Below, in pieces: positions 41,671-55,600 of a DNA stretch of 64,000 nt. The stretch lies in NCBI GenBank assembly GCA_024867545.1, contig JANFNE010000028.1:682001-746000 (forward strand), in the 5' to 3' direction. A program made the position numbers and the translations under genes. The notes under the pieces were generated by a model. It ran no database searches. It saw nothing but the letters and a program-made list of their open reading frames with translations, and was not told where the DNA came from. The DNA comes from Phytopythium helicoides (Eukaryota > Oomycota > Peronosporomycetes > Pythiales > Pythiaceae). Each line of letters opens with the position of its first letter. The first letter of the stretch is position 1.

Positions 41671-42490
41671 CTCGGACGGCGGCGAAGACTGGGACGACTT
41701 GGACGCCAGGCAAAGGGCGAAGGTGGTAGCGACGACGGCAGCGGCGGGGTGGAAATAGCTGGAGCTGCTGGGTGCCCGGAAGATTTCAAACTGAGCAGTA
41801 GATCGCTCTATCGAGCGTCATCCCTCTTGAAAGTAGCAACGCCTCTGCAGAAGGATCGTATGTTGAAGTCGAAGCAATTGATGACTCCAGTTCATCCATA
41901 TCGAACGATCTGATTGAATCGATTCTGTTCGACCACCTCACCGTCACGACGATCTCCGCCACAAGTTCTGCACAGTCGTCACATCAAAACAAGATCTGCA
42001 GCCGTAATGAATTCCTTTGAAAGATACCTACGCAGCCATTCCATTTGGCTTTCCTCGCACAGTCCGAGCTTTCGCTGTGCATGTGCGCGTTCATCCTCTT
42101 TCCTGGGTGGTCTATATGATGCTACGGAGGGCATGTATTGGTAGCAGTATTGTGATCGCTGCTAGTTTTCGCGTTGGTGGGCCAACTCCTAGCAACGCAG
42201 CTGAAGCGATCATCACTGGCTCGGTGTCATCGGCTCGAAAAGAGCAATCTGGCGCCCCTACCTGCAGTTTCTGTCGAACGACACAACGACCAATCCCATT
42301 CTCAAAATTTCCGTGCGGTGTATCGTTGTTCCATTCGCTTTTGGATTTTTCAGCTGACTGCTATGTTGCCCTCCAAGCGTGAAAGCATTGCTCGTCAGAA
42401 CCAGTTGATGTTGGCGGGTCGGAATACATCATTTCATGAAACGTTGGTACACCTGAGCCCAAAAGCCACCAGGAACGGAAATCTAGAGGT
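41671..42490. other. Gene-poor left flank of the satellite region
   Basis: Short frames with many stops, no domain recognised. It leads into the first copy of the ~340-bp direct repeat. Confidence 0.4.
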
Positions 42491-42831
42491 GCCGAGCGAC
42501 CGAGTGATCGCAACGTTGGTGGTACCCGTCTCAATGGTGATCAAGAGCTCGGCGTAGAAAGCGTGATACGATACCATCCTCTTGGACATTCGCGAAGCAG
42601 GGGTCGACTGTTGGCTCAGTCGAAGAAGAGTGGTGTGATTTTCTGGCCTCGAGAAAGTGGATGGATGCGTGGACGGGCAACACGACCGCGATGGCTCAAC
42701 TCAATCCCTGCGGACTGCGCTGGCTCGAACAAGATAAAGCTGCAGGCATTTGTGCGTACCGCCCTCGCTCAGATCGCTTTCGACTCGATCAGAGACGACG
42801 CCATCGGCAGGTTGAAGTGGACTGTACCGTA
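42491..42831 (+). repeat. ~340-bp direct repeat, left copy
   Basis: This matches 59760-60101 in the same orientation, about 95% by eye with one single-base gap. Both copies share plausible coding pieces: SDRVIATLVVPVSMVIKSS near the start, and in another frame ADCAGSNKIKLQAFVRTALA, each interrupted, so the element looks like a fragment of a decayed gene. Beyond the ends the two copies diverge abruptly. The left copy is about 0.85 kb before the satellite. Confidence 0.85.
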
Positions 42832-43685
42832 TCCGGGATACGCAGTGTCTCGTGCGTGGTCCACATTGGAGTTCGAGCTCGGCAACCTCCGTCGCGATCA
42901 CTTTCAAACGTTCAAACCCGAGAAAGTACGCGCGGCTGTTCTTCTCTGCGTGCCAGCATTGTCGAGAAAGGACGCGCCAGGCGGGGCCAGGCCGACGAGA
43001 CGTTCCTCGCCATACCAAGCTACACCATGCCAAGCCACGCCAAACCGCACCAGCATGCATGCGTGTCGACCAGGTGACGGTGCTCGGTCTCGGCGGCGAC
43101 CGCGACGAGGAGTCCGTTGTGCGTGAAGCTGGTGACACTGCGTGATGGCAGGCCGCGACTGCACAAGGAAGCGACGTCTGGGAGCCGCTTCTCCCCGCTC
43201 AAGTCCAAGCTCGCGAGCCGCGGACTGAGAAGCGGCAGGCGCTATTGTACGAGGGCGGGTGGGGTTTACCACGAGCGACATGCTGCCATATGAGGAGAGG
43301 AGGTCATGTTCGACAGCGAGATGGAGGCCTGCCATGGAAAGCATCGAGGTCGCGCCATAGGCGTCACGGGACAAGCAGCAACTTCTTCTTCAGCTGCGAG
43401 CGAGCTGCCATGAGCGACGTCCACTACCCAGTCCGCAACACTGCCTTCTCGCTCACCAACCACTACTTTTCGTGCTCGAGGAGCGTGCACAGCGCACGCC
43501 TTGGTAGACAAGATAGGTCATCGGCACAACTCGCTCAGTGTGTCCAACCAGTCTGTATCCCGCACTCTCGTCGACACAATGTCTCTCCAGTTCTCTCCCA
43601 GTCCTGCGGATCCGTTCGCCACTATTCCAACTTCCCAACATCCTAGCATCCCAGCATTTCAGATCTCCTATTACCAGTTTTCTTG
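42832..43685. other. Flank between direct repeat and satellite
   Basis: No supported gene. A plus-strand frame that includes the direct repeat continues to 43126, but its later part (Arg/Ser/Pro-rich) has no coding character. The satellite begins abruptly at about 43686. Confidence 0.4.
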
Positions 43686-46600
43686 TTCGCTGTTCCCTGT
43701 TCGTTCGGCTCAAGGTGTGTGGTGTGTTTCAGCCGGCTCCTTGCACGAATCGCACTCGTAGTTCGCGGTTCGCCGTGGCTGCGATGCGCCGGATGCGCTG
43801 GAGCTGGCACGCCACCTCTTCGGCGCCAAGCATCAGGCACCAAGCATCAGACGTGAAGCAAGACGCAAGAAGCAAGCAACAAGAAGCTAGAAGCTAGAAG
43901 CATGAAGCCCAGTGTCACGTCGCCTTCCAGTTCGCTGTTCCCTGTTCGTTCGGCTCGAGGTGTGTGGTGTGTTTCAGCCGGCTCCTTGCACGAATCGCAC
44001 TCGTAGTTCGCGGTTCGCCGTGGCTGCGATGCGCCGGATGCGCTGGAGCTGGCACGCCACCTCTTCGGCGCCAAGCATCAGGCACCAAGCATCAGACGTG
44101 AAGCAAGACGCAAGAAGCAAGCAACAAGAAGCTAGAAGCTAGAAGCATGAAGCCCAGTGTCACGTCGCCTTCCAGTTCGCTGTTCCCTGTTCGTTCGGCT
44201 CAAGGTGTGTGGTGTGTTTCAGCCGGCTCCTTGCACGAATCGCACTCGTAGTTCGCGGTTCGCCGTGGCTGCGATGCGCCGGATGCGCTGGAGCTGGCAC
44301 GCCACCTCTTCGGCGCCAAGCATCAGGCACCAAGCATCAGACGTGAAGCAAGACGCAAGAAGCAAGCAACAAGAAGCTAGAAGCTAGAAGCATGAAGCCC
44401 AGTGTCACGTCGCCTTCCAGTTCGCTGTTCCCTGTTCGTTCGGCTCGAGGTGTGTGGTGTGTTTCAGCCGGCTCCTTGCACGAATCGCACTCGTAGTTCG
44501 CGGTTCGCCGTGGCTGCGATGCGCCGGATGCGCTGGAGCTGGCACGCCACCTCTTCGGCGCCAAGCATCAGGCACCAAGCATCAGACGTGAAGCAAGACG
44601 CAAGAAGCAAGCAACAAGAAGCTAGAAGCTAGAAGCATGAAGCCCAGTGTCACGTCGCCTTCCAGTTCGCTGTTCCCTGTTCGTTCGGCTCAAGGTGTGT
44701 GGTGTGTTTCAGCCGGCTCCTTGCACGAATCGCACTCGTAGTTCGCGGTTCGCCGTGGCTGCGATGCGCCGGATGCGCTGGAGCTGGCACGCCACCTCTT
44801 CGGCGCCAAGCATCAGGCACCAAGCATCAGACGTGAAGCAAGACGCAAGAAGCAAGCAACAAGAAGCTAGAAGCTAGAAGCATGAAGCCCAGTGTCACGT
44901 CGCCTTCCAGTTCGCTGTTCCCTGTTCGTTCGGCTCGAGGTGTGTGGTGTGTTTCAGCCGGCTCCTTGCACGAATCGCACTCGTAGTTCGCGGTTCGCCG
45001 TGGCTGCGATGCGCCGGATGCGCTGGAGCTGGCACGCCACCTCTTCGGCGCCAAGCATCAGGCACCAAGCATCAGACGTGAAGCAAGACGCAAGAAGCAA
45101 GCAACAAGAAGCTAGAAGCTAGAAGCATGAAGCCCAGTGTCACGTCGCCTTCCAGTTCGCTGTTCCCTGTTCGTTCGGCTCGAGGTGTGTGGTGTGTTTC
45201 AGCCGGCTCCTTGCACGAATCGCACTCGTAGTTCGCGGTTCGCCGTGGCTGCGATGCGCCGGATGCGCTGGAGCTGGCACGCCACCTCTTCGGCGCCAAG
45301 CATCAGGCACCAAGCATCAGACGTGAAGCAAGACGCAAGAAGCAAGCAACAAGAAGCTAGAAGCTAGAAGCATGAAGCCCAGTGTCACGTCGCCTTCCAG
45401 TTCGCTGTTCCCTGTTCGTTCGGCTCGAGGTGTGTGGTGTGTTTCAGCCGGCTCCTTGCACGAATCGCACTCGTAGTTCGCGGTTCGCCGTGGCTGCGAT
45501 GCGCCGGATGCGCTGGAGCTGGCACGCCACCTCTTCGGCGCCAAGCATCAGGCACCAAGCATCAGACGTGAAGCAAGACGCAAGAAGCAAGCAACAAGAA
45601 GCTAGAAGCTAGAAGCATGAAGCCCAGTGTCACGTCGCCTTCCAGTTCGCTGTTCCCTGTTCGTTCGGCTCAAGGTGTGTGGTGTGTTTCAGCCGGCTCC
45701 TTGCACGAATCGCACTCGTAGTTCGCGGTTCGCCGTGGCTGCGATGCGCCGGATGCGCTGGAGCTGGCACGCCACCTCTTCGGCGCCAAGCATCAGGCAC
45801 CAAGCATCAGACGTGAAGCAAGACGCAAGAAGCAAGCAACAAGAAGCTAGAAGCTAGAAGCATGAAGCCCAGTGTCACGTCGCCTTCCAGTTCGCTGTTC
45901 CCTGTTCGTTCGGCTCAAGGTGTGTGGTGTGTTTCAGCCGGCTCCTTGCACGAATCGCACTCGTAGTTCGCGGTTCGCCGTGGCTGCGATGCGCCGGATG
46001 CGCTGGAGCTGGCACGCCACCTCTTCGGCGCCAAGCATCAGGCACCAAGCATCAGACGTGAAGCAAGACGCAAGAAGCAAGCAACAAGAAGCTAGAAGCT
46101 AGAAGCATGAAGCCCAGTGTCACGTCGCCTTCCAGTTCGCTGTTCCCTGTTCGTTCGGCTCAAGGTGTGTGGTGTGTTTCAGCCGGCTCCTTGCACGAAT
46201 CGCACTCGTAGTTCGCGGTTCGCCGTGGCTGCGATGCGCCGGATGCGCTGGAGCTGGCACGCCACCTCTTCGGCGCCAAGCATCAGGCACCAAGCATCAG
46301 ACGTGAAGCAAGACGCAAGAAGCAAGCAACAAGAAGCTAGAAGCTAGAAGCATGAAGCCCAGTGTCACGTCGCCTTCCAGTTCGCTGTTCCCTGTTCGTT
46401 CGGCTCGAGGTGTGTGGTGTGTTTCAGCCGGCTCCTTGCACGAATCGCACTCGTAGTTCGCGGTTCGCCGTGGCTGCGATGCGCCGGATGCGCTGGAGCT
46501 GGCACGCCACCTCTTCGGCGCCAAGCATCAGGCACCAAGCATCAGACGTGAAGCAAGACGCAAGAAGCAAGCAACAAGAAGCTAGAAGCTAGAAGCATGA

Positions 46601-49600
46601 AGCCCAGTGTCACGTCGCCTTCCAGTTCGCTGTTCCCTGTTCGTTCGGCTCGAGGTGTGTGGTGTGTTTCAGCCGGCTCCTTGCACGAATCGCACTCGTA
46701 GTTCGCGGTTCGCCGTGGCTGCGATGCGCCGGATGCGCTGGAGCTGGCACGCCACCTCTTCGGCGCCAAGCATCAGGCACCAAGCATCAGACGTGAAGCA
46801 AGACGCAAGAAGCAAGCAACAAGAAGCTAGAAGCTAGAAGCATGAAGCCCAGTGTCACGTCGCCTTCCAGTTCGCTGTTCCCTGTTCGTTCGGCTCGAGG
46901 TGTGTGGTGTGTTTCAGCCGGCTCCTTGCACGAATCGCACTCGTAGTTCGCGGTTCGCCGTGGCTGCGATGCGCCGGATGCGCTGGAGCTGGCACGCCAC
47001 CTCTTCGGCGCCAAGCATCAGGCACCAAGCATCAGACGTGAAGCAAGACGCAAGAAGCAAGCAACAAGAAGCTAGAAGCTAGAAGCATGAAGCCCAGTGT
47101 CACGTCGCCTTCCAGTTCGCTGTTCCCTGTTCGTTCGGCTCAAGGTGTGTGGTGTGTTTCAGCCGGCTCCTTGCACGAATCGCACTCGTAGTTCGCGGTT
47201 CGCCGTGGCTGCGATGCGCCGGATGCGCTGGAGCTGGCACGCCACCTCTTCGGCGCCAAGCATCAGGCACCAAGCATCAGACGTGAAGCAAGACGCAAGA
47301 AGCAAGCAACAAGAAGCTAGAAGCTAGAAGCATGAAGCCCAGTGTCACGTCGCCTTCCAGTTCGCTGTTCCCTGTTCGTTCGGCTCAAGGTGTGTGGTGT
47401 GTTTCAGCCGGCTCCTTGCACGAATCGCACTCGTAGTTCGCGGTTCGCCGTGGCTGCGATGCGCCGGATGCGCTGGAGCTGGCACGCCACCTCTTCGGCG
47501 CCAAGCATCAGGCACCAAGCATCAGACGTGAAGCAAGACGCAAGAAGCAAGCAACAAGAAGCTAGAAGCTAGAAGCATGAAGCCCAGTGTCACGTCGCCT
47601 TCCAGTTCGCTGTTCCCTGTTCGTTCGGCTCGAGGTGTGTGGTGTGTTTCAGCCGGCTCCTTGCACGAATCGCACTCGTAGTTCGCGGTTCGCCGTGGCT
47701 GCGATGCGCCGGATGCGCTGGAGCTGGCACGCCACCTCTTCGGCGCCAAGCATCAGGCACCAAGCATCAGACGTGAAGCAAGACGCAAGAAGCAAGCAAC
47801 AAGAAGCTAGAAGCTAGAAGCATGAAGCCCAGTGTCACGTCGCCTTCCAGTTCGCTGTTCCCTGTTCGTTCGGCTCAAGGTGTGTGGTGTGTTTCAGCCG
47901 GCTCCTTGCACGAATCGCACTCGTAGTTCGCGGTTCGCCGTGGCTGCGATGCGCCGGATGCGCTGGAGCTGGCACGCCACCTCTTCGGCGCCAAGCATCA
48001 GGCACCAAGCATCAGACGTGAAGCAAGACGCAAGAAGCAAGCAACAAGAAGCTAGAAGCTAGAAGCATGAAGCCCAGTGTCACGTCGCCTTCCAGTTCGC
48101 TGTTCCCTGTTCGTTCGGCTCGAGGTGTGTGGTGTGTTTCAGCCGGCTCCTTGCACGAATCGCACTCGTAGTTCGCGGTTCGCCGTGGCTGCGATGCGCC
48201 GGATGCGCTGGAGCTGGCACGCCACCTCTTCGGCGCCAAGCATCAGGCACCAAGCATCAGACGTGAAGCAAGACGCAAGAAGCAAGCAACAAGAAGCTAG
48301 AAGCTAGAAGCATGAAGCCCAGTGTCACGTCGCCTTCCAGTTCGCTGTTCCCTGTTCGTTCGGCTCGAGGTGTGTGGTGTGTTTCAGCCGGCTCCTTGCA
48401 CGAATCGCACTCGTAGTTCGCGGTTCGCCGTGGCTGCGATGCGCCGGATGCGCTGGAGCTGGCACGCCACCTCTTCGGCGCCAAGCATCAGGCACCAAGC
48501 ATCAGACGTGAAGCAAGACGCAAGAAGCAAGCAACAAGAAGCTAGAAGCTAGAAGCATGAAGCCCAGTGTCACGTCGCCTTCCAGTTCGCTGTTCCCTGT
48601 TCGTTCGGCTCGAGGTGTGTGGTGTGTTTCAGCCGGCTCCTTGCACGAATCGCACTCGTAGTTCGCGGTTCGCCGTGGCTGCGATGCGCCGGATGCGCTG
48701 GAGCTGGCACGCCACCTCTTCGGCGCCAAGCATCAGGCACCAAGCATCAGACGTGAAGCAAGACGCAAGAAGCAAGCAACAAGAAGCTAGAAGCTAGAAG
48801 CATGAAGCCCAGTGTCACGTCGCCTTCCAGTTCGCTGTTCCCTGTTCGTTCGGCTCGAGGTGTGTGGTGTGTTTCAGCCGGCTCCTTGCACGAATCGCAC
48901 TCGTAGTTCGCGGTTCGCCGTGGCTGCGATGCGCCGGATGCGCTGGAGCTGGCACGCCACCTCTTCGGCGCCAAGCATCAGGCACCAAGCATCAGACGTG
49001 AAGCAAGACGCAAGAAGCAAGCAACAAGAAGCTAGAAGCTAGAAGCATGAAGCCCAGTGTCACGTCGCCTTCCAGTTCGCTGTTCCCTGTTCGTTCGGCT
49101 CAAGGTGTGTGGTGTGTTTCAGCCGGCTCCTTGCACGAATCGCACTCGTAGTTCGCGGTTCGCCGTGGCTGCGATGCGCCGGATGCGCTGGAGCTGGCAC
49201 GCCACCTCTTCGGCGCCAAGCATCAGGCACCAAGCATCAGACGTGAAGCAAGACGCAAGAAGCAAGCAACAAGAAGCTAGAAGCTAGAAGCATGAAGCCC
49301 AGTGTCACGTCGCCTTCCAGTTCGCTGTTCCCTGTTCGTTCGGCTCGAGGTGTGTGGTGTGTTTCAGCCGGCTCCTTGCACGAATCGCACTCGTAGTTCG
49401 CGGTTCGCCGTGGCTGCGATGCGCCGGATGCGCTGGAGCTGGCACGCCACCTCTTCGGCGCCAAGCATCAGGCACCAAGCATCAGACGTGAAGCAAGACG
49501 CAAGAAGCAAGCAACAAGAAGCTAGAAGCTAGAAGCATGAAGCCCAGTGTCACGTCGCCTTCCAGTTCGCTGTTCCCTGTTCGTTCGGCTCAAGGTGTGT

Positions 49601-52600
49601 GGTGTGTTTCAGCCGGCTCCTTGCACGAATCGCACTCGTAGTTCGCGGTTCGCCGTGGCTGCGATGCGCCGGATGCGCTGGAGCTGGCACGCCACCTCTT
49701 CGGCGCCAAGCATCAGGCACCAAGCATCAGACGTGAAGCAAGACGCAAGAAGCAAGCAACAAGAAGCTAGAAGCTAGAAGCATGAAGCCCAGTGTCACGT
49801 CGCCTTCCAGTTCGCTGTTCCCTGTTCGTTCGGCTCGAGGTGTGTGGTGTGTTTCAGCCGGCTCCTTGCACGAATCGCACTCGTAGTTCGCGGTTCGCCG
49901 TGGCTGCGATGCGCCGGATGCGCTGGAGCTGGCACGCCACCTCTTCGGCGCCAAGCATCAGGCACCAAGCATCAGACGTGAAGCAAGACGCAAGAAGCAA
50001 GCAACAAGAAGCTAGAAGCTAGAAGCATGAAGCCCAGTGTCACGTCGCCTTCCAGTTCGCTGTTCCCTGTTCGTTCGGCTCAAGGTGTGTGGTGTGTTTC
50101 AGCCGGCTCCTTGCACGAATCGCACTCGTAGTTCGCGGTTCGCCGTGGCTGCGATGCGCCGGATGCGCTGGAGCTGGCACGCCACCTCTTCGGCGCCAAG
50201 CATCAGGCACCAAGCATCAGACGTGAAGCAAGACGCAAGAAGCAAGCAACAAGAAGCTAGAAGCTAGAAGCATGAAGCCCAGTGTCACGTCGCCTTCCAG
50301 TTCGCTGTTCCCTGTTCGTTCGGCTCGAGGTGTGTGGTGTGTTTCAGCCGGCTCCTTGCACGAATCGCACTCGTAGTTCGCGGTTCGCCGTGGCTGCGAT
50401 GCGCCGGATGCGCTGGAGCTGGCACGCCACCTCTTCGGCGCCAAGCATCAGGCACCAAGCATCAGACGTGAAGCAAGACGCAAGAAGCAAGCAACAAGAA
50501 GCTAGAAGCTAGAAGCATGAAGCCCAGTGTCACGTCGCCTTCCAGTTCGCTGTTCCCTGTTCGTTCGGCTCGAGGTGTGTGGTGTGTTTCAGCCGGCTCC
50601 TTGCACGAATCGCACTCGTAGTTCGCGGTTCGCCGTGGCTGCGATGCGCCGGATGCGCTGGAGCTGGCACGCCACCTCTTCGGCGCCAAGCATCAGGCAC
50701 CAAGCATCAGACGTGAAGCAAGACGCAAGAAGCAAGCAACAAGAAGCTAGAAGCTAGAAGCATGAAGCCCAGTGTCACGTCGCCTTCCAGTTCGCTGTTC
50801 CCTGTTCGTTCGGCTCGAGGTGTGTGGTGTGTTTCAGCCGGCTCCTTGCACGAATCGCACTCGTAGTTCGCGGTTCGCCGTGGCTGCGATGCGCCGGATG
50901 CGCTGGAGCTGGCACGCCACCTCTTCGGCGCCAAGCATCAGGCACCAAGCATCAGACGTGAAGCAAGACGCAAGAAGCAAGCAACAAGAAGCTAGAAGCT
51001 AGAAGCATGAAGCCCAGTGTCACGTCGCCTTCCAGTTCGCTGTTCCCTGTTCGTTCGGCTCGAGGTGTGTGGTGTGTTTCAGCCGGCTCCTTGCACGAAT
51101 CGCACTCGTAGTTCGCGGTTCGCCGTGGCTGCGATGCGCCGGATGCGCTGGAGCTGGCACGCCACCTCTTCGGCGCCAAGCATCAGGCACCAAGCATCAG
51201 ACGTGAAGCAAGACGCAAGAAGCAAGCAACAAGAAGCTAGAAGCTAGAAGCATGAAGCCCAGTGTCACGTCGCCTTCCAGTTCGCTGTTCCCTGTTCGTT
51301 CGGCTCAAGGTGTGTGGTGTGTTTCAGCCGGCTCCTTGCACGAATCGCACTCGTAGTTCGCGGTTCGCCGTGGCTGCGATGCGCCGGATGCGCTGGAGCT
51401 GGCACGCCACCTCTTCGGCGCCAAGCATCAGGCACCAAGCATCAGACGTGAAGCAAGACGCAAGAAGCAAGCAACAAGAAGCTAGAAGCTAGAAGCATGA
51501 AGCCCAGTGTCACGTCGCCTTCCAGTTCGCTGTTCCCTGTTCGTTCGGCTCGAGGTGTGTGGTGTGTTTCAGCCGGCTCCTTGCACGAATCGCACTCGTA
51601 GTTCGCGGTTCGCCGTGGCTGCGATGCGCCGGATGCGCTGGAGCTGGCACGCCACCTCTTCGGCGCCAAGCATCAGGCACCAAGCATCAGACGTGAAGCA
51701 AGACGCAAGAAGCAAGCAACAAGAAGCTAGAAGCTAGAAGCATGAAGCCCAGTGTCACGTCGCCTTCCAGTTCGCTGTTCCCTGTTCGTTCGGCTCGAGG
51801 TGTGTGGTGTGTTTCAGCCGGCTCCTTGCACGAATCGCACTCGTAGTTCGCGGTTCGCCGTGGCTGCGATGCGCCGGATGCGCTGGAGCTGGCACGCCAC
51901 CTCTTCGGCGCCAAGCATCAGGCACCAAGCATCAGACGTGAAGCAAGACGCAAGAAGCAAGCACAAGAAGCTAGAAGCTAGAAGCATGAAGCCCAGTGTC
52001 ACGTCGCCTTCCAGTTCGCTGTTCCCTGTTCGTTCGGCTCAAGGTGTGTGGTGTGTTTCAGCCGGCTCCTTGCACGAATCGCACTCGTAGTTCGCGGTTC
52101 GCCGTGGCTGCGATGCGCCGGATGCGCTGGAGCTGGCACGCCACCTCTTCGGCGCCAAGCATCAGGCACCAAGCATCAGACGTGAAGCAAGACGCAAGAA
52201 GCAAGCAACAAGAAGCTAGAAGCTAGAAGCATGAAGCCCAGTGTCACGTCGCCTTCCAGTTCGCTGTTCCCTGTTCGTTCGGCTCGAGGTGTGTGGTGTG
52301 TTTCAGCCGGCTCCTTGCACGAATCGCACTCGTAGTTCGCGGTTCGCCGTGGCTGCGATGCGCCGGATGCGCTGGAGCTGGCACGCCACCTCTTCGGCGC
52401 CAAGCATCAGGCACCAAGCATCAGACGTGAAGCAAGACGCAAGAAGCAAGCAACAAGAAGCTAGAAGCTAGAAGCATGAAGCCCAGTGTCACGTCGCCTT
52501 CCAGTTCGCTGTTCCCTGTTCGTTCGGCTCAAGGTGTGTGGTGTGTTTCAGCCGGCTCCTTGCACGAATCGCACTCGTAGTTCGCGGTTCGCCGTGGCTG

Positions 52601-55600
52601 CGATGCGCCGGATGCGCTGGAGCTGGCACGCCACCTCTTCGGCGCCAAGCATCAGGCACCAAGCATCAGACGTGAAGCAAGACGCAAGAAGCAAGCAACA
52701 AGAAGCTAGAAGCTAGAAGCATGAAGCCCAGTGTCACGTCGCCTTCCAGTTCGCTGTTCCCTGTTCGTTCGGCTCAAGGTGTGTGGTGTGTTTCAGCCGG
52801 CTCCTTGCACGAATCGCACTCGTAGTTCGCGGTTCGCCGTGGCTGCGATGCGCCGGATGCGCTGGAGCTGGCACGCCACCTCTTCGGCGCCAAGCATCAG
52901 GCACCAAGCATCAGACGTGAAGCAAGACGCAAGAAGCAAGCAACAAGAAGCTAGAAGCTAGAAGCATGAAGCCCAGTGTCACGTCGCCTTCCAGTTCGCT
53001 GTTCCCTGTTCGTTCGGCTCGAGGTGTGTGGTGTGTTTCAGCCGGCTCCTTGCACGAATCGCACTCGTAGTTCGCGGTTCGCCGTGGCTGCGATGCGCCG
53101 GATGCGCTGGAGCTGGCACGCCACCTCTTCGGCGCCAAGCATCAGGCACCAAGCATCAGACGTGAAGCAAGACGCAAGAAGCAAGCAACAAGAAGCTAGA
53201 AGCTAGAAGCATGAAGCCCAGTGTCACGTCGCCTTCCAGTTCGCTGTTCCCTGTTCGTTCGGCTCGAGGTGTGTGGTGTGTTTCAGCCGGCTCCTTGCAC
53301 GAATCGCACTCGTAGTTCGCGGTTCGCCGTGGCTGCGATGCGCCGGATGCGCTGGAGCTGGCACGCCACCTCTTCGGCGCCAAGCATCAGGCACCAAGCA
53401 TCAGACGTGAAGCAAGACGCAAGAAGCAAGCAACAAGAAGCTAGAAGCTAGAAGCATGAAGCCCAGTGTCACGTCGCCTTCCAGTTCGCTGTTCCCTGTT
53501 CGTTCGGCTCGAGGTGTGTGGTGTGTTTCAGCCGGCTCCTTGCACGAATCGCACTCGTAGTTCGCGGTTCGCCGTGGCTGCGATGCGCCGGATGCGCTGG
53601 AGCTGGCACGCCACCTCTTCGGCGCCAAGCATCAGGCACCAAGCATCAGACGTGAAGCAAGACGCAAGAAGCAAGCAACAAGAAGCTAGAAGCTAGAAGC
53701 ATGAAGCCCAGTGTCACGTCGCCTTCCAGTTCGCTGTTCCCTGTTCGTTCGGCTCGAGGTGTGTGGTGTGTTTCAGCCGGCTCCTTGCACGAATCGCACT
53801 CGTAGTTCGCGGTTCGCCGTGGCTGCGATGCGCCGGATGCGCTGGAGCTGGCACGCCACCTCTTCGGCGCCAAGCATCAGGCACCAAGCATCAGACGTGA
53901 AGCAAGACGCAAGAAGCAAGCAACAAGAAGCTAGAAGCTAGAAGCATGAAGCCCAGTGTCACGTCGCCTTCCAGTTCGCTGTTCCCTGTTCGTTCGGCTC
54001 GAGGTGTGTGGTGTGTTTCAGCCGGCTCCTTGCACGAATCGCACTCGTAGTTCGCGGTTCGCCGTGGCTGCGATGCGCCGGATGCGCTGGAGCTGGCACG
54101 CCACCTCTTCGGCGCCAAGCATCAGGCACCAAGCATCAGACGTGAAGCAAGACGCAAGAAGCAAGCAACAAGAAGCTAGAAGCTAGAAGCATGAAGCCCA
54201 GTGTCACGTCGCCTTCCAGTTCGCTGTTCCCTGTTCGTTCGGCTCGAGGTGTGTGGTGTGTTTCAGCCGGCTCCTTGCACGAATCGCACTCGTAGTTCGC
54301 GGTTCGCCGTGGCTGCGATGCGCCGGATGCGCTGGAGCTGGCACGCCACCTCTTCGGCGCCAAGCATCAGGCACCAAGCATCAGACGTGAAGCAAGACGC
54401 AAGAAGCAAGCAACAAGAAGCTAGAAGCTAGAAGCATGAAGCCCAGTGTCACGTCGCCTTCCAGTTCGCTGTTCCCTGTTCGTTCGGCTCGAGGTGTGTG
54501 GTGTGTTTCAGCCGGCTCCTTGCACGAATCGCACTCGTAGTTCGCGGTTCGCCGTGGCTGCGATGCGCCGGATGCGCTGGAGCTGGCACGCCACCTCTTC
54601 GGCGCCAAGCATCAGGCACCAAGCATCAGACGTGAAGCAAGACGCAAGAAGCAAGCAACAAGAAGCTAGAAGCTAGAAGCATGAAGCCCAGTGTCACGTC
54701 GCCTTCCAGTTCGCTGTTCCCTGTTCGTTCGGCTCAAGGTGTGTGGTGTGTTTCAGCCGGCTCCTTGCACGAATCGCACTCGTAGTTCGCGGTTCGCCGT
54801 GGCTGCGATGCGCCGGATGCGCTGGAGCTGGCACGCCACCTCTTCGGCGCCAAGCATCAGGCACCAAGCATCAGACGTGAAGCAAGACGCAAGAAGCAAG
54901 CAACAAGAAGCTAGAAGCTAGAAGCATGAAGCCCAGTGTCACGTCGCCTTCCAGTTCGCTGTTCCCTGTTCGTTCGGCTCAAGGTGTGTGGTGTGTTTCA
55001 GCCGGCTCCTTGCACGAATCGCACTCGTAGTTCGCGGTTCGCCGTGGCTGCGATGCGCCGGATGCGCTGGAGCTGGCACGCCACCTCTTCGGCGCCAAGC
55101 ATCAGGCACCAAGCATCAGACGTGAAGCAAGACGCAAGAAGCAAGCAACAAGAAGCTAGAAGCTAGAAGCATGAAGCCCAGTGTCACGTCGCCTTCCAGT
55201 TCGCTGTTCCCTGTTCGTTCGGCTCAAGGTGTGTGGTGTGTTTCAGCCGGCTCCTTGCACGAATCGCACTCGTAGTTCGCGGTTCGCCGTGGCTGCGATG
55301 CGCCGGATGCGCTGGAGCTGGCACGCCACCTCTTCGGCGCCAAGCATCAGGCACCAAGCATCAGACGTGAAGCAAGACGCAAGAAGCAAGCAACAAGAAG
55401 CTAGAAGCTAGAAGCATGAAGCCCAGTGTCACGTCGCCTTCCAGTTCGCTGTTCCCTGTTCGTTCGGCTCAAGGTGTGTGGTGTGTTTCAGCCGGCTCCT
55501 TGCACGAATCGCACTCGTAGTTCGCGGTTCGCCGTGGCTGCGATGCGCCGGATGCGCTGGAGCTGGCACGCCACCTCTTCGGCGCCAAGCATCAGGCACC

